This document shows, piece by piece, positions 59,019-64,000 of a stretch of DNA of 64,000 nt. The stretch is from Alteromonas hispanica (GTDB lineage Bacteria > Pseudomonadota > Gammaproteobacteria > Enterobacterales > Alteromonadaceae), in NCBI RefSeq assembly GCF_010500915.1, contig NZ_JAAAWP010000001.1, positions 434,001 through 498,000 of the forward strand. Reading direction: 5' to 3'. Positions within the stretch are counted from its first letter, which is position 1; each line of letters starts with the position of its first letter. A program made the translations under genes and the position numbers. A model generated the notes under the pieces. The model was not told where the DNA came from and ran no database searches. It worked only from the letters and a program-made list of their open reading frames with translations.

Positions 59019-59047
59019 TTTATAAGAGATGGCTTAAAAAATTTCAA
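59019..59047 (-). promoter_or_regulatory. Sigma-70-like promoter for pheST
   Basis: On the minus strand TTGAAA (59042-59047), 17 bp, then TATAAA (59019-59024), close to the TTGACA-N17-TATAAT consensus. It lies after the rplT terminator and before the leader ORF and pheS. Confidence 0.55.
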
Positions 59048-59078
59048 ATAAGCATAAAAGGTAGAACTACAGAAAAGA

Positions 59079-59105
59079 AAAAGGCGAGCATCCTGCTCGC
59101 CTTTT
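59079..59105 (-). terminator. Terminator after rplT
   Basis: 12-bp stem AAAAGGCGAGCA/TGCTCGCCTTTT with a 3-nt loop and a following T-rich run (CTTTTTCTTTTC) on the minus strand. It separates the infC-rpmI-rplT transcript from pheST. Confidence 0.9.
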
Positions 59106-59137
59106 CCCGAAAGAACTTAAACTTAATTAGTTAATAA

Positions 59138-59494
59138 TTAAGCTAATGCGCCTTTAGCCGCTTCGACTAGTGCGCTGAAAGCTGCTTTGTCATGTACTGC
59201 GATGTCGGCAAGGATCTTACGATCGATTTCAACAGACGCTTTCTTCAAACCGTTAATGAAACGGCTGTAAGACAAACCATTTTGACGTGACGCAGCATTG
59301 ATACGTGCAATCCACAATTGACGGAATTGACGTTTACGCTGACGACGGTCACGGTAAGCATATTGACCAGCTTTAGTTACAGCTTGTACCGCTACGCGAT
59401 AAACTCGTGAACGAGCGCCGTAATACCCTTTTGCCTGCTTGAGGACTTTTTTGTGACGAGCACGTGCAATCGTGCCGCGTTTTACTCTAGCCAT
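59138..59494 (-). CDS. rplT: 50S ribosomal protein L20
   Basis: 118 residues, exactly the family length. The basic N-terminal tail [26 protein letters not shown] is diagnostic, and the C-terminal globular part holds [19 protein letters not shown]20 is needed for early 50S assembly and in E. coli represses its own operon. RBS GGAG is present; rpmI ends 17 bp upstream. Confidence 0.98.
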   Translation of the reverse strand: MARVKRGTIARARHKKVLKQAKGYYGARSRVYRVAVQAVTKAGQYAYRDRRQRKRQFRQLWIARINAASRQNGLSYSRFINGLKKASVEIDRKILADIAVHDKAAFSALVEAAKGALA

Positions 59495-59511
59495 TCTTTA
59501 GTCTCCTAGTC

Positions 59512-59709
59512 TTAAACGTACGGCAACATGCGCTGAACTAATTTAGTATCAGAATCATGAACCAATTTTTTGCCACGTAGGTGACGTTTACGCTTAGTAC
59601 TCTTCTTAGTCAAAATGTGACGTAAGTGAGACTGCTTGCTTTTAAAGCGACCAGAGCCCGTTTTCTTGAAACGCTTGGCGGCACCGCTTACAGATTTCAT
59701 TTTAGGCAT
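59512..59709 (-). CDS. rpmI: 50S ribosomal protein L35
   Basis: 65 residues with the family start [20 protein letters not shown] and end [16 protein letters not shown]. It lies 117 bp after infC; in E. coli this segment takes part in L20-mediated translational control, but I cannot confirm the pseudoknot here. Confidence 0.98.
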   Translation of the reverse strand: MPKMKSVSGAAKRFKKTGSGRFKSKQSHLRHILTKKSTKRKRHLRGKKLVHDSDTKLVQRMLPYV

Positions 59710-59826
59710 TGCTAAAACTCCGCATTGTTTTGTATCGACATGTTCAGCGTGCAGTCGCTTAAGTGTCGGTTAATGTTTGCAGCAAGGTGTTTCAGGGTGC
59801 AGATTCCTGAAAACTTTAGACCGTTA

Positions 59827-60366
59827 CTACTTCTTAGTTGGGGCGAGCACCATAATCATCTGGCGGCCTTCCACGCGACGTGGAAAAGATTCGCAGTTTG
59901 CGATCTCTTCTAAATCGTTTTTAACGCGATTTAGCAGGTCTATACCGATGTCTTGGTGCGCCATTTCACGTCCGCGGAAACGGATTGTGACTTTGGCTTT
60001 ATCACCACTCTCAAGAAAGCGACGCAGGTTGCGCAGTTTTACCTGGTAATCGCCTTCATCAGTGCCAGGGCGAAATTTAATCTCCTTGACCTGAATTTGC
60101 TTCTGTTTTTTCTTCTGCTCTTTCTGAGCTTTACTTTTTTCGAAGAGGAACTTGCCATAGTCCATAACTTTACAGACTGGCGGCTCAGCATTCGGACTGA
60201 TTTCTACAAGATCTAAGGTAGCTTCTTCCGCTAGCTGCGTTGCTTCAGCAAGTGAAACTACGCCAACCTGTTCTCCGTCTTTGCCAATTAAACGTACTTC
60301 TTTGGCTTTAATCTCATCGTTAATGCGGGCTTTGTCGCCCTGAGCCTTATTGTTAGCGCCTTTAAT
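59827..60366 (-). CDS. infC: Translation initiation factor IF-3 (ATT start)
   Basis: 179 residues when read from an ATT at 60366, which has GGAGG upstream. From there the sequence runs [11 protein letters not shown] then [16 protein letters not shown] and [20 protein letters not shown] segments, giving full IF-3 length (E. coli 180). An ATG-only search would start at 60165 and lose the N domain. The rare ATT start is the known basis of IF-3 autoregulation in E. coli. It separates the ribosomal subunits and monitors start-codon pairing. It lies between thrS and rpmI. Confidence 0.95.
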   Translation of the reverse strand: MKGANNKAQGDKARINDEIKAKEVRLIGKDGEQVGVVSLAEATQLAEEATLDLVEISPNAEPPVCKVMDYGKFLFEKSKAQKEQKKKQKQIQVKEIKFRPGTDEGDYQVKLRNLRRFLESGDKAKVTIRFRGREMAHQDIGIDLLNRVKNDLEEIANCESFPRRVEGRQMIMVLAPTKK

Positions 60367-60480
60367 GTGCTATTCCTCCAAACATTTAATTCTTTCGTTT
60401 GCTTTCGTGGTGCTGGATATCAGCAGTTATTAAATACCAAAAGCAAACTCCGGTGTGCATTATACACAAATTTCGCTCAA

Positions 60481-62397
60481 CTACTTAATGGTCTTTGCCA
60501 TTACTTCTTCTTGAGCCATGGCAATAAAGTTTTCCACGGTCATTTTACCGAGGTCATCTCCACGACGTGAGCGCACTGCCACTTCGCCAGATTCCATTTC
60601 TTTATCGCCCACAACTAGCATATACGGGATACGCTTTAGCGTGTGCTCACGGATTTTAAAGCCAATCTTCTCATTTCTCAAGTCAGACTTTGCTCTAAAC
60701 CCTAATTCCTGCAGTTTTTTTACACAATCTTGCGCGTAGTCTGCTTGTTTATCAGTAATATTCATTACTACAACTTGTTGTGGTGCTAACCACAATGGGT
60801 AGAAGCCAGCAAACTCCTCGGTAAGAATACCGATGAAACGCTCTAGCGACCCCAAAATTGCGCGGTGGATCATAACAGGTACTTTACGCTCGCCATCTTC
60901 GGCTACGTAAGTTGAACCCAAACGTCCAGGCATTGAGAAATCGAGCTGCACAGTACCACACTGCCACGCCCTGTCTAGACAATCGTGCAATGTAAATTCA
61001 ATTTTAGGGCCGTAGAAGGCACCTTCGCCAGGCTGATATTCAAATTCGATATCGTTGGCTTTTAGTGCTTCAGCAAGTGCTGCTTCCGACTTATCCCAAA
61101 TTTCGTCTGCTCCTACTCGCTTTTCTGGGCGAGTAGAAAGCTTAACTGCCACTTTATCGAAACCGAACGCAGCGTAAGTCTCGTACACCATTTTTATACA
61201 GCCGCTAACCTCTTCTAAGATCTGCTCTTCTGTACAAAAAATGTGTGCATCGTCTTGGGTGAAACCGCGAACGCGCATTAGGCCATGCAGTGCACCCGAT
61301 GGTTCGTTGCGGTGGCAACATCCAAACTCAGCCATACGAAGCGGTAAATCGCGGTACGACTTAAGACCCTGATTGAATATTTGAACATGACCCGGGCAGT
61401 TCATCGGCTTAACCGCGTACTCGCGCTTTTCCGATTCTGTGGTAAACATGTTTTCTGCGTATTTATCCCAATGTCCGCTCTTTTCCCAAAGCGTACGGTC
61501 CATCATAAGTGGGCCTTTTACTTCGTCGTAGTTATATTGACGAAGCTTGGTTCGAATAAAGCTTTCTAGTTCGGTGTAAATCGACCAACCGTCGTTGTGC
61601 CAAAATACCATGCCCGGCGCTTCTTCCTGCCAATGGAATAAATTTAGCGCTTTACCAATTTTACGGTGGTCACGCTTTTCAGCTTCTTCTAAGCGTTGTA
61701 GGTAAGATTTTAATTGCTTCTTGTCTGCCCATGCGGTGCCGTATATACGCTGCAACATTTTGTTGTCGCTGTCGCCACGCCAGTATGCACCCGCCACTTT
61801 CATAAGTTTGAAGTGGTGACAAAATTTCATGTTTGGAACGTGAGGGCCACGACACATGTCTGTATATTCTTCATGAATGTACAGAGCTGGACGATCATCT
61901 TTGCTGATGTTCTCGTCAAGAATCTGCATTTTGTATTCTTCGCCACGCGCTTCAAACGCGTCGCGCGCTTCTTGCCAGCTCACTTTATTTTTTACAACGT
62001 TGTAGTTTGTTTTTGCTAGCTCAAGCATACGCTTTTCAAGCTTAACTAAATCTTCCTGGGTTAGGCTTTCTTCCATATCAACATCGTAATAAAAACCGTT
62101 GTCGATTACTGGGCCAATCGCCATTTTGGTATTTGGCCAAAGCTGCTTGATGGCATGACCTAACAGGTGGGCACAGCTGTGGCGAAGAACATCTAAACCG
62201 TCTTCGTCTTTAGCGGTAATTATTTGAAGCTGTGCGTCAGCGTCTATCATGTCAACCGCGTCAACAAGTTCGCCGTTCACTTTTCCTGCAATGGTTGCTT
62301 TGGCTAAACCAGGGCCAATATCGTTTGCAACGTCTAATACAGAAACTGGGTTGTCGAAAGCACGCTGGCTTCCGTCAGGAAGAGTTATAACAGGCAT
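60481..62397 (-). CDS. thrS: Threonyl-tRNA synthetase
   Basis: 638 residues, near the 642 of E. coli. TGS domain (about 1-60) starting [14 protein letters not shown], editing domain with [10 protein letters not shown] (zinc-type HxxxH), then the class II core with motif 2 around [30 protein letters not shown], a zinc-binding Cys in VKPMNCPGH, and the anticodon-binding C-terminal domain. RBS AAGGAA. It heads the thrS-infC-rpmI-rplT block; a leader hairpin may serve autoregulation. Confidence 0.97.
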   Translation of the reverse strand: MPVITLPDGSQRAFDNPVSVLDVANDIGPGLAKATIAGKVNGELVDAVDMIDADAQLQIITAKDEDGLDVLRHSCAHLLGHAIKQLWPNTKMAIGPVIDNGFYYDVDMEESLTQEDLVKLEKRMLELAKTNYNVVKNKVSWQEARDAFEARGEEYKMQILDENISKDDRPALYIHEEYTDMCRGPHVPNMKFCHHFKLMKVAGAYWRGDSDNKMLQRIYGTAWADKKQLKSYLQRLEEAEKRDHRKIGKALNLFHWQEEAPGMVFWHNDGWSIYTELESFIRTKLRQYNYDEVKGPLMMDRTLWEKSGHWDKYAENMFTTESEKREYAVKPMNCPGHVQIFNQGLKSYRDLPLRMAEFGCCHRNEPSGALHGLMRVRGFTQDDAHIFCTEEQILEEVSGCIKMVYETYAAFGFDKVAVKLSTRPEKRVGADEIWDKSEAALAEALKANDIEFEYQPGEGAFYGPKIEFTLHDCLDRAWQCGTVQLDFSMPGRLGSTYVAEDGERKVPVMIHRAILGSLERFIGILTEEFAGFYPLWLAPQQVVVMNITDKQADYAQDCVKKLQELGFRAKSDLRNEKIGFKIREHTLKRIPYMLVVGDKEMESGEVAVRSRRGDDLGKMTVENFIAMAQEEVMAKTIK

Positions 62398-63073
62398 GTA
62401 TGTTCCTTAACAGTGGTGACGCCTACTCTGCGCCACTTGCATTGATAAAAAGTGAGCGTGTAATACGCTATTCGTTTTGAGTCAGTGTTTGTTAATAAAG
62501 TTTGTTAATAACGTTCTTTAATAAAGTGTATTAATGGCTTTCACTAATTGAGCTGTGCCGCAAACTTAATAGCTGTGCTAGAAAAATGGATAACACTACT
62601 CAATCGAAGCTACGGCAACTACCTACAACATTTTTGAGCGTAATTACCGGAACGTGCTGTGTTTTCGTCATTAATACAAAAACAAACACAATATTAAACA
62701 AACACGTTGTATATATTTTCGATGGGCGATTATAACGAGTGTATAGGCAACTTCAATGATGAAAATCAGATCCAAGCAATAAACTCAGGCAATTGCTGAT
62801 TTTCGGCGGAAACATTGCTAGTTCGCCGTATTTTTGAGCACTTTTTTTGAACACTTTTTTGAACACGTATACTGACTAAATGTACAAAATTCAAAATTTG
62901 AATCATACTTTATCAAATTTGTTTGTTTTTTTACCGCTGCGTTCGATTTTTAAAAAGCATTGTCGACTAATATTTAGCGGTGAGTGCTGAGCCGTGATTT
63001 TTGGCTTAGCGTTTTGGCTCGGGGTCTGGCTTAGCATTTAAGTTTAAAGTCTATTGGTTGGGGGGGGAATTTT
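62398..63073. other. Long AT-rich intergenic region, thrS / kinase gene
   Basis: 676 bp between divergent genes. Besides the thrS hairpin it contains three diverged 13-bp units of TTTGTTAATAAAG (62488-62526), a repeated GAACACTTTTTT (62845-62870 area), an ATTCAAA/TTTGAAT inverted repeat near 62889, and a run of eight G (63060-63067) shortly before the kinase-like gene. No credible gene is seen. Confidence 0.5.
62412..62437 (-). promoter_or_regulatory. thrS leader hairpin (candidate translational operator)
   Basis: Arms AGTGG and CCACT close an unpaired stretch containing CGT just upstream of the thrS RBS. E. coli ThrRS binds anticodon-mimicking hairpins in its own leader. The resemblance here is suggestive only; the stem is short. 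Confidence 0.3.
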
Positions 63074-63967
63074 ATGTGGCATTTTATTAGTGAACATATC
63101 TCGCAAGCCACTGGCCAATTTTTTAATTGCCAGCGAGCAGAACCCGTTTCAGGCGGCGACACTCACAAAAGCTTTATTATCAGGGATGAAACACATCGTT
63201 ATTTTGTAAAAACGCGGCGTTATGATGATACACAACAGTTACAACACGAAGCCGAAGGATTAGATGCACTTGCGGAAACAAACTCCATTCAAGTGCCTCA
63301 AGTTATCTGCCAAGGCGTAACTAAAAATGAAGAGCCCAACATGGAATACTTGGTGCTTTGCTATAAGCGCTTCGTAGATCCTCAACCTACCGATTATTTT
63401 CAACTAGGTGAAATGCTTGCCAAATTACATGCCGTAAATGCGCATACAAGTTACGGGTGGCCGCACGATAATTTTATTGGGGCCAGTGTTCAAACCAATG
63501 GAAGATCGGCATCTTGGGCAGACTTTTTCGCCGAGAAACGCATTGGCTCTATGTTAGAACGCTTAATCGCAAACAATATCTGGCGTATTAGTGACAACGA
63601 AGCACAAGATTTAATTGAATACACAAGACGTTTACTAAGCCTCCATCAGCCTCACCCATCCTTGCTGCATGGCGATTTATGGCATGGCAACATTGGCTTT
63701 AGCAAAAAGGGGCCAGTGATATTCGACCCCGCCGTTTACGTTGGTGATGCAGAAACTGACTTAGCCATGGCTGAACTTTTTGGGGGCTTTCCCGAAAGCT
63801 TCTTTGAAGGATACAGCAGCCACACCTCACTTGAAAAAAATTACCAACAAAGAAAACCAATCTATCAGCTTTACCATATTTTAAATCACGGGTTATTATT
63901 CGGCGCTCATTATATCGTTCAAGCGAAACAGATAATTGACGATATCAAGCGCACAAAATACGCATAG
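63074..63967 (+). CDS. Fructosamine kinase family protein
   Basis: 297 residues of the fructosamine/ketosamine-3-kinase family (YniA-like). N-terminal GGDTHKSFIIRDETHRYFVKTR contains the nucleotide-lysine region, and the catalytic LLHGDLWHGNIGF (Asp near 201) with FDPAVYVGDAETDLAMAELFGGFP follows. Such kinases phosphorylate glycated amines so that the sugar is released from proteins. A G8 tract lies between -14 and -7 relative to the ATG and occupies the RBS. An ATG at 63990 may begin the next gene, but only three codons are visible. Confidence 0.88.
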   Translation: MWHFISEHISQATGQFFNCQRAEPVSGGDTHKSFIIRDETHRYFVKTRRYDDTQQLQHEAEGLDALAETNSIQVPQVICQGVTKNEEPNMEYLVLCYKRFVDPQPTDYFQLGEMLAKLHAVNAHTSYGWPHDNFIGASVQTNGRSASWADFFAEKRIGSMLERLIANNIWRISDNEAQDLIEYTRRLLSLHQPHPSLLHGDLWHGNIGFSKKGPVIFDPAVYVGDAETDLAMAELFGGFPESFFEGYSSHTSLEKNYQQRKPIYQLYHILNHGLLFGAHYIVQAKQIIDDIKRTKYA

Positions 63968-64000
63968 CGTTCAATCAGAGTGATTTTTTATGGAAGACAA

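Noticed and set aside
63990..64000. Start of a further gene at the window end
   Set aside because: Only an ATG and two codons are visible, too little to annotate.

Overview
The window looks like a chromosomal segment of a marine gammaproteobacterium of the Alteromonadales, most likely Alteromonas or a close relative. This is inferred from protein character and gene order: the thrS-infC-rpmI-rplT-pheS-pheT-ihfA block, mfd next to a PilZ protein and CsiV, a liu leucine-degradation operon led by a MerR-type LiuR, and many TonB/GGDEF/HDOD-type genes. No tRNA, rRNA, CRISPR array, prophage or classical insertion sequence was seen. The one mobile-element-related gene is a REP-associated tyrosine transposase (RAYT) at 21.1-22.1 kb.

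Layout: 0-9.4 kb holds the 5' half of hrpA, an NhaC antiporter, a CBS-domain protein, exonuclease I (sbcB), a FapA/DUF342 protein and a membrane sensor with a degenerate GGDEF domain. 9.5-11.6 kb is a two-gene kynurenine unit: a predicted lipoprotein formamidase-like hydrolase overlapping kynU. 11.7-20.6 kb is leucine/isovalerate catabolism: a thiolase facing liuR-liuA-liuB-liuC-liuD-liuE, with two tandem LiuR-like operators between them. Together these genes convert isovaleryl-CoA to acetoacetate and acetyl-CoA. 21-32 kb is a mosaic: RAYT, MFS carrier, SRPBCC protein, glgC, alpha/beta hydrolase, a second MFS carrier, thioesterase, HDOD protein and glycosyltransferase. 32-40 kb has SufE-like, DUF2750, heme-oxygenase-like, exonuclease III and CbiM-like genes, a FIST plus histidine-kinase pair, a phosphoribosyltransferase and a LolC/E permease. 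40-54 kb has PilZ, mfd, csiV, a PduO-type cobalamin adenosyltransferase, a Fur-box TonB receptor with a periplasmic metallo-beta-lactamase-fold protein, nagZ, a penicillin acylase and ybaK. 54-64 kb is the translation block plus a fructosamine-kinase-family gene.

The most unusual signal is a short dispersed sequence, AGACACCC(A)/(T)GGGTGTCT. I count 27 exact octamer copies, all between 13,159 and 40,057, where chance would give about two in the whole window. Copies lie in intergenic inverted pairs (liuA-liuB, both sides of the gap before the RAYT, upstream of glgC) and inside coding sequences. In genes they are read in frame as DTH, TPT/TPM or WVS peptides, notably four in the heme-oxygenase-like gene and four in an extra linker of the LolC/E permease. 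The family could be a REP-type repeat served by the RAYT, or an uptake-sequence-like repeat; the sequence alone does not decide.
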